Origin: Colius striatus
Lineage: Eukaryota > Chordata > Aves > Coliiformes > Coliidae
DNA: 64,000 nucleotides
Direction: 5' to 3'
Assembly (NCBI RefSeq): GCF_028858725.1
Contig: NC_084760.1
Location: 58,491,367-58,555,366, forward strand
The notes beneath the pieces were generated by a model. It ran no database searches. It worked only from the letters and a program-made list of their open reading frames with translations, and was not told the origin of the DNA. The translations under genes and the position numbers were made by a program. This document shows, in pieces, positions 12,018 through 25,902 of the stretch. The number at the start of each line of letters is the position of its first letter. Position 1 is the stretch's first letter.

Positions 12018-13254
12018 AAGAGCTTATGTCAGTTCTTGGGGACATTAGACACTGTCCCAGAAGAATAAAGTGGAACTCAAGTTGTTATACTGAGTCATTT
12101 GTCTATTCATTGAAGATACATCTTATCCTTTGGTCAATCTTGTTACTCTAATTATTTCACTTTTGTCTGTCCTCCTTAGATGGTAATACCTAAAGGTATC
12201 AATGGATGCAGCCGTGTTTTAATATATTGCTTCATCATGATACTAACACATCTGTAGCTGTTTGTACAGTACTTTGCTTCTACTTAAAGTATCTATTTGT
12301 CCCAAAATATATGTGTAAAAACTACTGTGATTCAAAGGTGGTAATAGATTCTTATGCCTGGTTTTGCTGGTCTGCTTTTTGCCTTCACCTGTAGTCTTAT
12401 GTCTTGATTAAGTCTTGTAATGTAACTTAAAATAGTAAAATTACATGTATGTCATCCATAAGAGAGAGATCAGTGCTTGGTTTAGTACTTTCCTTTGGAC
12501 AGAGAGTAAAATTGTGTGTGTATTTCTTTGCATAGTGTTGCTATGTTTTTCATTACCTATACAAAATCTATTTTTTATTTTAGTAATTTCTGACTTTAAA
12601 TTTGGAAACGTGGCTTACTGATACATGTAGAATTTGACAGTGCACATCTTAAAAACAGTGTTTGAGGAACATAAGGTACTTTTTGAGGGGAAAAGCTTGG
12701 GAGAAAAGGCTATTTATGTTTGTCTACAAGAGCCAAAATAAAAATAGTTAGATGTTCTTTAAGGTGACTGCTAATAAAGCAAGCTTTTTGTTTCAGAAAT
12801 TAATCTGTACTGATATTAAACCTTGTCTTTTTATTTCAATCTCTCTAGAATTAACACAGAAGTGCTGAATATACAGAAGGTAACATGGTGCTGGATCACA
12901 TGTATAAAGTAGTTCAAGAGAAAAACTGTGACGATGAGCAAGCTAATGGAAGACATAGATTAATTTCTGTTTCTGTTTAGCTTTACAGTGGACTTATACA
13001 GCTGAAGCCCTCAGGGTTTTGATCTAAACAGAAGATACAGAAGAATAGAAATGTGGATTTATGAAGTTATCAAGTATAATATCAGTATAATATTTGATAT
13101 TAGCAAGAAAATGTTTGTGGAATCAGCTTAGGTGTAGCCTGGTTAAGGCTGATGGGCTGTATACAAAATAGATATTTGAGATTTATGGAAGGATGTAAAG
13201 AACTTGGTGTGAAAGTGCTGATAATGACATAATATAGCCAATATAGGTTATTGG

Positions 13255-13358
13255 TGCTGAGAGACATGGTTTAGTGATGGGCTTGGTAGTGCTAGGATAA
13301 TGGTTGCACTTGATCTTAAAGATCTATTCCAACCAAAATGATCCTGTGATGTTATGAT
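13255..13358 (+). repeat. CR1 LINE 3' terminal fragment
   Basis: Forward-strand CR1 3' end. GACATGGTTTAGTGATGGGC, followed by the GCTAGGATAATGGTTGCACT segment and then GATCTTAAAGATCTATTCCAACC, matches the last ORF2 codons and 3' UTR of common avian CR1 copies. It closes with a degenerate ATCCTGTGATGTTATGATT tail. Only about 100 bp remain. Confidence 0.88.
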
Positions 13359-15200
13359 TGAGTTGTGGAACATGTTATATGAACAGCCTCACAGAGGTGA
13401 AATGGAAGCTGACAAATATTTCTGTTAAAAAAACCCTCACACAGTGAACTTGCAACTATGGATTTAGAACTGGATATAGTTATAGACCCAACAAAGAATA
13501 GAATTAGTAAATCTGTGGATAAATATGTTGTGCTGGCAAGAGCCAGAGTGGCTTTTGTGTGTTTATGTATAGCTAAACCTTCAAAGAATTTGTGTTAGTC
13601 ACATCAATAAGGGTGACTGTGTTAGACTTGGGTTTTCAGAAGAACATTTGAGAATATGCCTGTGCATCTTAAACTGTGGTATCATAGAACTCAAAAACTA
13701 AGAACTCAATTTATGGAAGAATGCACAAAGCTTTTATCAAGATATATGCCTGTCTGGGATGGAATTAGTCTTAAATTGAATTGATAGATGTGAACATTAG
13801 TTATATTGGAAGCTATTTGGTAATTTGTTGTAGTACTAGTAGTGGTCTGCAGGTCCTCCTTCCTTCAATTAATGTGAGAAAATGCAACATTCAGTTAAAG
13901 AAGATTCAGCCAGTGTCTTTTGACTCAGTTATTAAAGATCCCGTAAGTATCAAGTTTTCTGCCTTATCTAACTGTTAGCTGCTATGAGTCCTCAGGAATT
14001 CCAGTTCTACAGATTGTATTTATAGATCATGGTTTTTCATTTGAATCTCTCCATCTCTATGGGAGATGGGATAATTCATAGGCGGACTACTTAAAAAATG
14101 GTGAAATCTGTTACAGCTCAAGTGTAAGCTCTGCTTTTAGTCTTCTATCTTAGTTCTGTGCATTTATGAAACAAATCAGTTGCATCGTTCTCATGCAAGA
14201 AATTTTCATTGTCTCACTTTTCCTTCATTTTAGTTGCAAATATTTTCATAGGAACACTTATGCCTGGAAACAGAAATAATCACAACACAAAGAATTCCAC
14301 CACACAGGCAGTTTGAATAAATTAGGATAAATAAGGGTTAAACAGTTTTGATATATGTTGTTACCCTGACTTGTTGGTAAATGCAGAGTGAAAACAACCC
14401 CTACTATAACATACATAATGTGGACTTTAACTACTACCTCTCTTCCTCTGTTATTACCAGTCTTTATTTATGTTTATATGTTGCTGTTATGACAACAGAG
14501 ATTTTTCTTCCCAGTAACTGTTGCATGGGCTGTCAGTTTTGTCCAAAAGAAGCTGAGCTGCAAAGTAGTGTATGCTTAAGAGTACTTAGTCCCCCCAGGG
14601 TCAAAAGGAACATTTATATTGTTCAGGTGTGTGACTTTGAACATGATGTGTGAAGGGCACTTTTTTAGACTTTTTTTGTCACATAGAATAGAGTTGTTTT
14701 TAGGAATTGGAAGGAATTTTGGATACATGGCATGAAAAGAAATATTTCCAATTAGTTGAAAATCTACCGATTAATGAATCCATTAATCGATCTAAGTACC
14801 TCTGTAATACATTTAGTTTCAAAGTGAGCCAATGTTATTAAGACAATCTAGAATAAAATGAAATTACTCTGCTCAATCTGATTCATAAACTCAAATAATT
14901 ATTAAATTTCATATTAAAAGCCATTATATTCTGCACAGCAGACCTCTAAATCTCTTCTGTAATTTGTTTAAAAATGTAACATTTATCTACAGCATCAAAG
15001 TTCTTGTACAATTATTTTCTAGAAGTCAAACAGAACTTATGTATTCTCTGTCAAACCAAATCCACAAAGTCCAAGGAAATATTTTTTTTCATTCGCTATT
15101 TGGTTTTCCATTATGCTGGTTAGTTGAAATATCTGAATAAAATACCTAGTGGCATGTACTGTGTACTCATTTTAGTGTCAAAGTTAGGTTTGTTTGAATT
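13359..15200. other. Non-coding, no gene seen
   Basis: AT-rich unique sequence. The only structure noted is a perfect 9-bp inverted repeat with a 4-nt loop at 14768-14789 (CGATTAATG/CATTAATCG). Confidence 0.5.
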
Positions 15201-15335
15201 ATAGAATCATGGAAGTGTTTAGTTTGGAAAAAAGCTTTGAGATCGAGTCCAACCACTAACCTACCACTGCCAAGTTCACCACTAAACCATGTCCCTAAGT
15301 GTTCCATCCACACATATTTTAAATACCTCCAGGGT
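15201..15335 (-). repeat. CR1 LINE 3' fragment
   Basis: Reverse-strand CR1 3' end. It starts on the + strand with ATAGAATCATGGAAGTG, followed by the conserved GTCCAACCACTAACCTACC block and an AAATACCTCCAGGG end. Truncated at about 135 bp and diverged. Confidence 0.88.
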
Positions 15336-18300
15336 CCTGAAGTTACAGTGAAATTCTATTGACTTCCTCATGGCGAAAATTTCATTCCCAGTCCTTATAA
15401 AAAGGGCATGCAACCCAGAAAACAACACTGTGTTCTGTCTTAATGTTCTGCTGAACATAAATGTGTGTAAGTAGTTTATCTCCACAATTATGGAAAAAAC
15501 AAGAGGAGCGAGAGGGTTCTAAGGGCTGTCAGAATGAAAAGTTAAACTGAAGCATTACCTGTAGTTGAAAACTAGGGAGCGAGTTACTATGGACAGCTAT
15601 TAAGAAACATTTAGTGTTGTTTCATGTTTAAATGAGGTTTTACTTCTTTTCATCTTTGTATCAGTTCCCTTGACTTTATAATGTTAACTAAATAATGAAC
15701 AAAACCAATAAGCTTTTCATATAATCTAATTGTGGAAATGCCATGCAAGGGGAAGTTCTTTAAAATGACATACACAGATGCGTAGTAATATTTTCTGTTA
15801 GGAATTAAACTTGTCTGTGTCCAAGCTGAGATGTTTTCACTTTATCATCTGAGCTGAAGAAACAGCTGTTCTAAATCTGTGAGGATCAAAATATTGATTG
15901 TCATGTCATCAAACTGTACTTCAAAATCCCACTTTTCCGTTTCATGATCATTAATCACTCCCTCATGCACTTAGAAGTGTATGTGTGCTTTATGAAAAAC
16001 TTAACCAATGGTGATTTAAAATAGATATGTAATTCTTTATAGACAAATAATTATTATAATATTTACCCATGCAAAGAAATGTCAGCAAGGGATTCAACAG
16101 TTATTGGATTATTAGAGGTTTATTCTAAAATAATTTACATTTATTAGCAAAACTTGTTTTATCTGGCATCTTACTTTAGATTTTCAGGTGGAATTAACGT
16201 ATAAAAGTGTATTTAGGCTTATTTGACCTAAAAAGATTTCAATATATGATACTTTTCAGCCTTAGTTTCCATTAGGAAATGTAATTGTTGTGAAAGAAAA
16301 TGAGTGTATTTGTTTTAAATAAGGTAGTCATGGGTTTAATTTTTTTTTTAATTAACAAACACAAGCTGTTTTCTTCTATAATATCTGTGCAGCTTTTTTA
16401 TAAAACAAACCCTGACATTTTAACCTATTTTTGCTCTAATTATTGTTAGAGCATGTTGTATTTTACTGAAATCTTCCATATTCTTAACTCAGTTTTTGTC
16501 CCAGTGTGATGTACAGTACAATGGAGGACTTTGATTTCAGGACAATGTATGTTACTCTACTGAAAATGCAACATATATAATATTTAGAATGACCTCGTAT
16601 TGCTAAGATACATTAAAATTTCAATTGAATTAATTAGCTAGGATTTTCCAAATTTGAGTGAATCTGTTCTTTCAGTGCTAGGCTATGGATATAGGCCTGA
16701 GATATAGACCGTGTAGTTTAAAGCTGACAGATTGGCTGCTAGGCATGGCCTAGCTGTGGCAATACAGACTGATTTATTGTAAGGAGAAACACATAAGGAC
16801 ATCTAGCTATTTTCAGGTACTTGGCTTTTTGAAACAATATTTTTAAGAACATTTTAAATTAGAGACAGGTCATACTTCCCACTCTTGTAAGAAGCCTTTT
16901 GTGTTCCAATGTTATTTATCTTCCATCCCCTTTCTCTATGGAATGTCTCTGCATAACTCCCATTAAGTGGAATTTCCTTGTATCTGTCTAGAATAGAGAT
17001 CTACATGGATGGTAAGCTGAGCTATTCTTTCTACATTCATAAATAAAACTTGTACCCTGCTATTCAGATAAGTGCATTGTACTTCTGATATGGTGGATAT
17101 ATAATGGAATACCGAATCAATTTTATTATTCTATTAACATTTAAAAATCTACCAAGTTCATGACTTCTGCCCACAGAAGAACTGTCTTTGGATCTGAGTT
17201 TACTTGATACAAGACCTGAAAAGAAAAAAAAGAGATGCATACATCTCAACTAGTTTTGTTCATGGTTTGGTCTTCAGCTTGATAAAAAAGGCTCAAGGGA
17301 ATTATTTCAGTAGGTCTAGAAACTGAAGTAGTGTTTCTCTTGGGAATATGTTGTCTGAGAAGAACATTTGTTTGTGCACCAACTTCTCTCTTTTTCTCAG
17401 AAAAAGTGGCAGTTTTAATGTGTTTTTGAAAGGAAGAGGTACTCTTGTCCAGAATGTACTTTTAAAAAGCAGAAACATTTTGGAAGACGTGCTCTCGTAC
17501 TGGATGGTTTATTGTTGCATTCAATTACTTATGTGATGTATAATTATTTGTTTTGTTTACTATCTGTAATTGATCTGATTGAGTCATACTGACCCAAACA
17601 GAGAGTCTGGGGTCAACTTTCCTTCCCAGATAGCAGTATTTCAGCACAATATTCCAGGAAATTCTTCTGACTGATGCTTTTTAAGCAATGCTTGTCATTA
17701 TGTACAGATACGTGTATTTCAAATAAATCCTGCTATTATGGTCTTTGTGAACATGGATTATTAGCTCCTTGCCTGTATCAGTTGACTAGAAAAGTAGCAA
17801 CGTGGCAAGCATGTGCTTTTGAAATACAGTATTTGTGTTAAAGCAATCCTCAGTGGTGTAGAGGGAATGGTGCAGCTGTCTGTGGAAGGCACTGTGTAAA
17901 TAGAGATATTGTCTTTCACTTAAGACTGCTACACTTTCAGTATTCTTATTCTATAAATGCTTACATGCTCAGGAGGGGATATTCGAAAAATAGTTGATAT
18001 TAGTGGAATGCTTTGTGTTTCAGAGTCAGACTCTAAAAGGACAAGTAGTGCATAAAGGATGTAGAAGTTTAGTGGCCTTCTAAATCAGGTCACAGTATGC
18101 TTTTTTTGTCTTCACTAAGAAGCTTTTGCAAACTTGATACTTGAATAGTGTAAACAGGAAGTTATAAATTTTAAAAAAGGTTAAAATAATGTCCTAGATT
18201 TGCATTTGGATTTTGTTATCAGTCTTAAAATGCTACCCAGAGAAACAACATGCAACATGGAAAATCTGATAATGTTGTGAGTCTTTCAACCTTATGCATT

Positions 18301-20664
18301 CTAATCTGAGCATCGTTTCCTGTAGTATTGCTGATATGCCAGATAAAACAAGCTTGGATCCAAAATCAACCTCTGTTATAAATGGATGCTCTCTATTATC
18401 CTTATTTGTCCTATAATCTATGATTAACTGTTCCCTATCACAAAGGGAGAAACATTATTGTATTCAGGTTGGTGTGTAGACTTGTTTCCAAATGATAAAC
18501 AATTGCATTTTACAGGATCATTTAGTTCAAATGCAGTTAAGTATTATTTTGTGCTATATATAAGTGCAGAAATACTCTTATCCAAAGCAATGTCTTCAGG
18601 GTAACTAACTGCTTTCATATTTCTTCAATGGCAGTAAAACTTTCACTGTGATGATGAAATTGCTGTGATTTGGCTTCCTCAAAGTAAGCATTTTTTTTCA
18701 TTTAGTTGAAATGATGTACAATAGATAAGATTGTCAGTAAAACTAAACTCTAACAGCAAAATTTGGTATGAACAAATTTATTTATTTTGCTGTCTGAGTG
18801 CTGAATAGAGTTTGTGAATAAAAATACCAAGATCTTTTCCCTTCCTTTCCTTTTTTCCCTTCTGCTTGGGCATACTTCCATCACAAGTTTAGATGTGAAT
18901 TCCAAAATCAACATTTCATTTTTACACTGAGAGCACTTGAGTGTCTTTCTGTGCTAAAATATGTAGAGTTACACAATAGCCTCCCATTTCACTTAAGCAT
19001 TTTCATATTTGTAAAGATCAAGTCAGTTTCAGGAGGAATGCTGCTGTCTCTCATGCAAGAAATGTCTTAACATTTTATTTCTCTAACAACACAAGGCATA
19101 TCAGAAGCATAACCAAAAAAAAAAAGAGCTACCATAGAAACTCAAGCCACTGAGACATAAAATGTTGGAGGAGGTATCTGTGCTAGTCAACATTAGGCAT
19201 GTAGCTTGAACAGAGAGATATTCGTCTTATCAATCATTAATATAGTTAACTTCTTTCATACTGCACTTTGGAGTACAATTCTGAGGTGCTACAATTCATC
19301 TACCAAAGGAGATTTGCTCTTATATAAAGAGATTAATTGCCCCCAATTTAGGTACATTACTTTCTTGTCTGATACCCAGATACTGTTAGAAAAAAGAACA
19401 GATGATGAGGAAAGAAATTTAAAAACTCATCTAGCTTTTTTTTTAATCGCTGTCATTTTTGAGTATCACAGGATGGCCATATTTTGTGTATATCTTGCTA
19501 CAAGTACTGCAGGCAAATGGAAGTTTATTCAACAAAGAGATGGAACTATAGTTTTCAGTGGTAAAACTGATAATAGAAATCAACTACTAGTGTCTTCTAT
19601 AGCCACTTTATTACACAGCTATATTCACTGAGAATTAAAAAGACATAGTTTAAATTTGCTTTATAGCTCAGCTTTTCTGTAAAGAAATTGCATCAGTAAA
19701 ATATTACTTGCAGCTGTATTTACAGTTCGGTGATATTAGTTAAAGAATGCTATTATGAAAGGAGGGCAAGAATATTTCTCTCATTTTGAAATGCATGTAA
19801 GTTGCATTTAGAAAAGAGGTACGATCATTGCAAAATCTGGTATATAAATCATATCTATTAGATGTACATCACCAGTACACAATGTCTCACGACTATTCCC
19901 ATGGTTTTTTTTCCTTCCTTTTCCTTTGGAATCTCCCCTTTCGGAGGACAGGAAGGGTGTTTAGTATGTTCCTCATAAAAACTCTGATTTTTAGCAAGGG
20001 GTAAATTGCCACATGTTCTGAAGCTTTCTGCGGAAAAGTGGGAAAGGTTTCAGTTATTTTCTCAAATCTCCAAGTGCACAGGATATGATCAGAAATTGTG
20101 GAAATGTGATTTTATGTTGTAAAATGGAAATGTTGTGTACAAAAAGACTGTATTTGCATAGCATGACAAATCCTGAATCTTGCTGTGAAAGGAGCAGTTA
20201 TGAGCTCCATTAACTTCAGAGAATAGATGTCGTTCATCCTTACTACCTTACTAGATTTTCATAGTTTTATTTGAAAAGAACTTGGCGATCTTGTCACTGA
20301 ACTTCAATATAGAAAATATAATGTACCTGTTTTCCTTTGAGATTACTTTCTGTCTAAAGCTAAGCCGACAGAAGATTCTTTGCGTCAATAGAATCAGACA
20401 ATTGTATTGGAAATTCTGCTTATCTTTTTGAGTACATGAATGCATAACCTAGGAGTCAATATTGAGGTCATGATGACTGTCAAGGATTCTTTCAGTATGT
20501 GTGGTCAGTGGGCTAGCACAACTGAATACCTTTTCAACATGCTTAAATTTTTGGCATGTAGAAATTTGAGAACTAGGAGAGGCAGGATTTATGGAGCGTG
20601 TGAAACATATATAAAGTTACCTGATGAGCACAGGCTTCTATGAACATTTTTAAGAAATGTTATT
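15336..20664. other. Non-coding, no gene seen
   Basis: AT-rich unique sequence. The longest frame (19206-19631, + strand, 141 codons) has no recognisable domain or codon bias and I do not call it. Runs such as 16020-16150, with TAATTATTATAAT words next to ATGCAAAG, could be regulatory, but conservation cannot be judged from one sequence. Confidence 0.45.
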
Positions 20665-21547
20665 AGAATCATAGAATCATTATGATTGCAAAAAACCTTT
20701 AAGAACATCAAGTCCAACCACTAACCTAACACTGACAAGCCCATCACTAAACTAGGTCTCTTAACGCCTCATATATATGTCTTTTAAATATCTCCAGGGA
20801 TGATGATGCCACAAGCTCCCTGGGCAGTCTGTTTCGGTGCTTGATAACCCTTTCAGCACAAAAGTTCTTCCTGTTGTTCAGTGTAAACCTCCTCTGGTGC
20901 AACTTGAGCCCCTTTCTTTTTGTCCTGTTGTTCCTCACTGGAGAGAAGAGACTGACTTCTTCCCCACTACAGCTCATTTTCAGGTAGTTGTAGAGAGTGA
21001 TCATGTCTCAACCGCCTCTTCTCCAGACTCAATAACCCCAGTTCTCTCAGCTGCTCCTTATAAGACTTATTCTCCAGACCCTTCACCAGCCTTTTTGCCC
21101 ATCTCTGGACATGCTTCAGGACCTCAGGGTCCTTATAGTGAGAAGCCCAAAACTGAACACAGTATTCAAGGTCCAGCCTCACTAGCACCAAGTAGTGGGA
21201 CAATCACATCCCTGGTCCTGCTGATCTCACTATTTCTGGCACAAGCCAAGATGCCATTGGTCATCTTGGCCACACTGCTGGATCATATTCAGTGTCTGTT
21301 GATTAACACCCCCAGATCCTTTCCTGACGAATAACTTTCCAGCCACTCTGTCCCAAGCCTGTAGCGTTGCATGTGGTTGTTGTGGCCCAGGTGCAGGACC
21401 TGATACTTGGCCTTGTTGAACCCCATGCAGTTGGCTCCATCCTGACAAAGTCCCTCAGAAGAGCTTTCCTACCCTCAAGCAAATCAACAGTCCTGCACAA
21501 CTCAGTGTCTGCAAACGTACTTGATCCCTTCATCCAGATCATTAAGG
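20665..21547 (-). repeat. CR1 LINE, about 880 bp of the ORF2 end and 3' UTR
   Basis: The longest uninterrupted CR1 copy in the window, on the reverse strand. From its 5' side (about 21547) it contains the reverse-transcriptase stretch corresponding to the [23 protein letters not shown] segment, then the [22 protein letters not shown] and [20 protein letters not shown] regions typical of the avian CR1 ORF2 C-terminal part. It ends in the usual CR1 3' tail at 20665. The coding frame is broken by stops and frameshifts: successive pieces fall in different frames between 20747 and 21542. It is an inactive copy. Confidence 0.95.
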
Positions 21548-24208
21548 TCAGGTGAACTCCAGATAACTAGGGTTTTTTTTGAAGTCTTTTATTTGAAAGA
21601 ATTCATTTTTATTGGATGAAAGAGCGACAGTAGAGGTTTGTTTGTTTGTTTAATCTAGGTTTTAATGGGCATGATGAGCAGTTGTGGACACTTGATTTAT
21701 TGTTTGCACTCCAAAGAGTTCATATGCTATTTCAAGATTTTAGGGGTCTACTGAGTTTCTGGATCTGACTTTCTGATGTGGTCTCTTTTCTTGAATAAAG
21801 GAAACCTTAGATTGCATATAAATTTAGTTAAGCTCAGAATTTTGAAGCAGGTATAAATTTTGGTTTTTTTTTTTCCAGAGAAAAGGGATTCAGGTTTAGG
21901 TGCAACAGTAATGATCATGGAGCACTCCAAACACTGCTCCAGTAATGGTGTTCTAGTGTTTTGCATGAAGGAATTAACAGGTGAAGAGAGTCTGTGCAGT
22001 GTGTTCACATCAGAAGCCACAAACTCAATAGAGGATTTCATCCTTAATCCTCTGACATATGTTTTAATTTATAAAAAGCTGTGTAGTTTTGGCCTTGCAA
22101 CTTTCTTGCAGTGAAAGATGAAAAGTAAATGCTGCTTGCATCATTTTGTATTGCTGTAATTTTCAGACTCTTTTTATTCCTATGGTCCTCTTCTGCTATC
22201 TGAAATTAACTTGAAAATTGTTTGATATACAAATCCTACATTATATATTCAAAGATGAGGTATGGGAAACTCTAAATCTTATTTTAAACCCACAATTTTC
22301 ACTAGGCCAGATATTTCATTCCTTGGAAAACAGACAGTATGAAACAGTATGAAACAAGGGAGACACCAGAAGGAACTAGCATGTTATGCTAACTTCCCTG
22401 CAAACTAGTGAATTGGGGAAAATTTGTCCAGATGATGCTATGAGGCAAATCCCTGTATCTATGGACCTGATTTCAAGCTTTTTATTCTGCTCAACTCTGT
22501 CTGATACTAGCCACAGATTTTTGTTAAGATCTTGTCATGCAAGTTTTAGAGCTTCTTTGAATGGTGATATCAACTTAGAACGAGGAGGAGAAAGTTATGC
22601 AGAATATTTAATTTTCTACACCTCAGATTCTTAAGCTGTAATTGGTCTTGTGCAGGTCAGAGAAAGATCGTGCTTTAAGGTGTCATCCCAGAGTGTCCAG
22701 CTTTAGGTCTTAGAAGTAATTGAGAAAATTGCTAAATTTGTATAACTAATTCTGGAACTTTTGGAAACTTGAATTGTTCATCCATTGAAATGAATGTCCT
22801 TCATAGTCTGGAAGCTCTCCCTGTCCAAAGCTGAAGCAGTGTGGTTAGTCTTTGACATTGTAGTACATCAGTGTCTTACTTAAAGATGAGCAGTATGAGG
22901 GTTACAGGAAGGGATGAGATCATTTATTAAACAATTTTACTTAGGGAAAATTTTGGGTGCACTAGTCTTCCTTTAGATACTAAAACCAAATATCTTAATA
23001 ATCAATAGATACAGGAAAAAACTTTCAAGTTTCTACAGCCTGTAACAGTAGAAATCATTTGAAACCTCAGTAAATACTTAGGAAGTGACATTTGCGATCT
23101 GCTAATAGCCATCTTCCCTCGGTACAGAACTCTATTCAGGAAAATACGAGAAATGACTTACAGGGTGGGGAGGTGACGCTTACAGGAGTGGCAAGATCTT
23201 TAAAGAGATGAATGTGTATAGTTTGGGGGAGCAGTAAAAATTTCAGGAGCATGAACTTAGAAATCTTCTTAAAGGCTTTTGAATAATGACACAGGTCTAT
23301 TGTGGACAGAAGTTACCTTTAATGAGTGCTATAGATCTGTCTAGGCATTTAAGTAGCGAATATGCTTATTTTGCCTCTGGGTACTATTGTTATATGTGCT
23401 GTCTGAAATATCCCATATATTTTGAGGATGTCTAAGGTACTCGTAAAAGCTCTTTTTTTAACATACAAAATGCAACTCCACATTCCTGATTCTTGATTCT
23501 TGAAAAAAGCGAGGTAACTGTGGCCTCTGCAAAGACATATATATTCATAAAGTAAAAAATATGCAGGCTTTAAAACTCACATAGTAGTCTTGGTTAAAAT
23601 GACTGTTTTTTGAAGGGAGAATGTTCTGCTGCCTGTGAAGTTACATAAACCACCTTTTGGGGAGCATGGAAAGTCCGCAATTACAGTCAATAACATATTG
23701 AACATTATCGCTGAACTACACTGAAGTTAAGCTGCATTTGACAAAGTCAACAAGTCAATAGAGTACAGATAATTCTTTCCATCTCTCCTATATTTGAGTA
23801 GTGGTAAGTGCAGACATGCTGTGAAAGTGCAGATAAAGTGTATTTCTCTGCAGGTGGGCTCAGTGGTACTCTTATATGAAAGATACCTAGGCTGTAGTTC
23901 TGATATATGGCAGCTCTGACTTAAACTAGGCACATTTATTTGTAACATAATGCATACACAAGGAGTCTTCCTGGCAGTGGATTCAGTATTCAGTATATTG
24001 TTATAAGTTGTAGTGGTTTATGCACACACATTATTTTTACGTAAAAGTGTATATACTCATAAATATGTATTATACAGTTATGTAGTAATCTGTATATAGT
24101 CTATAATACTTGAGTGTACTATATCTATTAAGCACTGCATCCAAGAAATAGAGTGGATATTTTATATATTGAACAAACAAAAATGTAAAACGTATTACTT
24201 GAAGCTTA
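21548..24208. other. Non-coding, no gene seen
   Basis: AT-rich unique sequence between two CR1 copies. Open frames at 21860-22114 and 22386-22634 are short and without motifs. Nothing else stands out. Confidence 0.5.
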
Positions 24209-24762
24209 ATCATAGAATGGTAGGGTTGGAAGGGACCTTTAGAGATCATCTAGTCCAACCCCCCTGCAGAAGCAGGTTCACCTAGATCAGGTCACGTAGG
24301 AACATGTCCAGACGGGTCTTGAGCACTCCACAACCCCTCTGGGCAGCCTGTGCCACTGCTCCATCACCCTCACAGTAAAAAAGCTTTTTCTTATATTTAA
24401 ATGGAGCTTTTTGTGTTTCAGCTTCATTCCATTACTCCTTGTCCTGTTTTAGCTACTATAGAAAAAAGGGATGTCCCAACCTCCTGACACCCACCCTTTA
24501 GGTATTTGCAAATATTAATAAGATCCCCCCTCAGTCTCCTCTTCTCTAGACTAAACAGTCCCAGTTCCTGTAGCCTTTCCTTGTATGAAAGATGTTCCAG
24601 TCCCCTGATCATCTTGGTGGCCCTGCTCTGGACTCTCCACAGAAGTTCTCTGTCTCTCTTGAGCTGAGGAGCCCAGAACTGGACACAGGACTCCAGATGA
24701 GGCCTAACCAGGGCAGACTAGAGGGGGAGAAGAACCTTCCCTAGACCTGCTGGCTACACTAT
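24209..24762 (-). repeat. CR1 LINE copy, GACCTTTAGAGATCATCTAG subfamily
   Basis: Reverse-strand CR1 3' portion. The tail (CATAGAATGGTAGGGTTGG, then GGACCTTTAGAGATCATCTA) and the internal CTAGATCAGGTCACGTAGG stretch mark the same subfamily as the copies at 39039, 41565, 46095 and 56538. The ORF2 end is visible on the minus strand ([20 protein letters not shown] near 24560-24612) but has premature stops. The 5' end fades near 24762 after the CCTGCTGGCTACACT segment. Confidence 0.93.
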
Positions 24763-25902
24763 ACAGGAGAAAAGTGTGAGGGTGGAAGAGAGAGTCCTGA
24801 ATGAATAGGAAAAGGCATAGTGCTGCCAAATGCTGGAATTCACTATCTTCTCTACCTGTAGGTGATGAGTCTAGGTCCCTATGTCATCAAGATACCTGGC
24901 CTACTATACTGTGTGTCTGTATTGTTCTTCTGGATGCCGATAGCAATTACAGCCTTTTATTCCAAATGGCAGGTGCTAGATGTGTCTGACTGTCTATTTT
25001 TTTTATGAAAGTCTTTCAGTTCCGATGTGAGGACTGTCCTTCTGTCTCTTCGGTCTGAGATGTCTCCAAAGAGGATGTTCTATGTATCAATGTACAGGCA
25101 AAGCTGATGGGGGTTGTTACACCTCTCCTGTTAAAGCCAAGTTACTAGACAGTTTAGGAGTACAAGTTACTGGACTGTGTTGTTTAGCAGTAAGGCAACT
25201 TATCTGGCAAACAGACTAGATCTCTTATCTACTCCTTGCTCCCTGTACTTTTAAAAATACAGTTCTATATTCACTTATTCCGTAATGAAAAATACAGAGG
25301 TTCTCACTTAAGTGAGAACAGAACCTTATGACCCTCTTTGGACTATCTATGCCTTCTGCTGCTTCATCCCATAGTACTCCATGTGCATTTTCAGAGTCGC
25401 AGGCTGCAGAATTCACCTAGCTCATCCTTTTAAAGCCTGATAAACAGGACATTCTCCAAGAAGAAAGTTGGTTTTGGATTTCCATTGCCTAGCAGAGTCT
25501 TTAGATTTAGATTGTGGAGTAAAAAAGGTGGTCACTACAACTATACCAACGTTTTTTGAGTGCAAGATGCTGCTGTTGTGCTGGGTCTATGCATAGGGCG
25601 AACTCGGAGCTCAACTGTCAAATGAGACCTCTCATTTGGTCACAAGGATACCTACATCCTGAACAGAACATAATGATGTTTGTTGTATAACACAGTGTAT
25701 ATTTATCATTCTGCAAAAGACAGAGAAAGAAAATTAAATCTTAGATCATAACTAATTTCTGTGAAAGAGTAGTAGCAATTACAAGAATGCTGACAAACTG
25801 TTGGCAAAGCTGATGAAGCATACAAAGCTAGTTGCTCAAGTACTGCAAGAAGACTGGAAAGATTTGTATACTACCATATGTCTTCAGTCTTTACTAAAGC
25901 AG
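24763..25902. other. Non-coding, no gene seen
   Basis: Unique-looking sequence between two reverse-strand CR1 copies. No coding or RNA-gene feature is supported. Confidence 0.5.

Larger units (their letters stand above)
4550..13254 (+). other. Presumed first intron, first part
   Basis: After the island ends near 5040 the sequence is AT-rich and unique-looking, with no protein-like open frame above about 115 codons. It holds a 92-nt hairpin (7163-7254), two T19 tracts followed by C runs (6784-6807, 9162-9184) and a small trinucleotide repeat near 11985-12017. A splice-site pair around 12849-12879 was examined and rejected. Intron status depends on the exon 1 call. Confidence 0.45.

Noticed and set aside
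12849..12879. 31-nt segment between CTCTCTAG and GTAACA as an exon
   Set aside because: In the phase needed after exon 1 it meets TGA after six codons, and the donor is weak.
19206..19631. 141-codon plus-strand frame as a gene
   Set aside because: Composition follows the local AT-rich DNA and no motif is visible. Probably chance.
20837..21334. 165-codon plus-strand frame as a proline/serine-rich protein
   Set aside because: It is the antisense of the CR1 ORF2 copy on the minus strand at 20665-21547.
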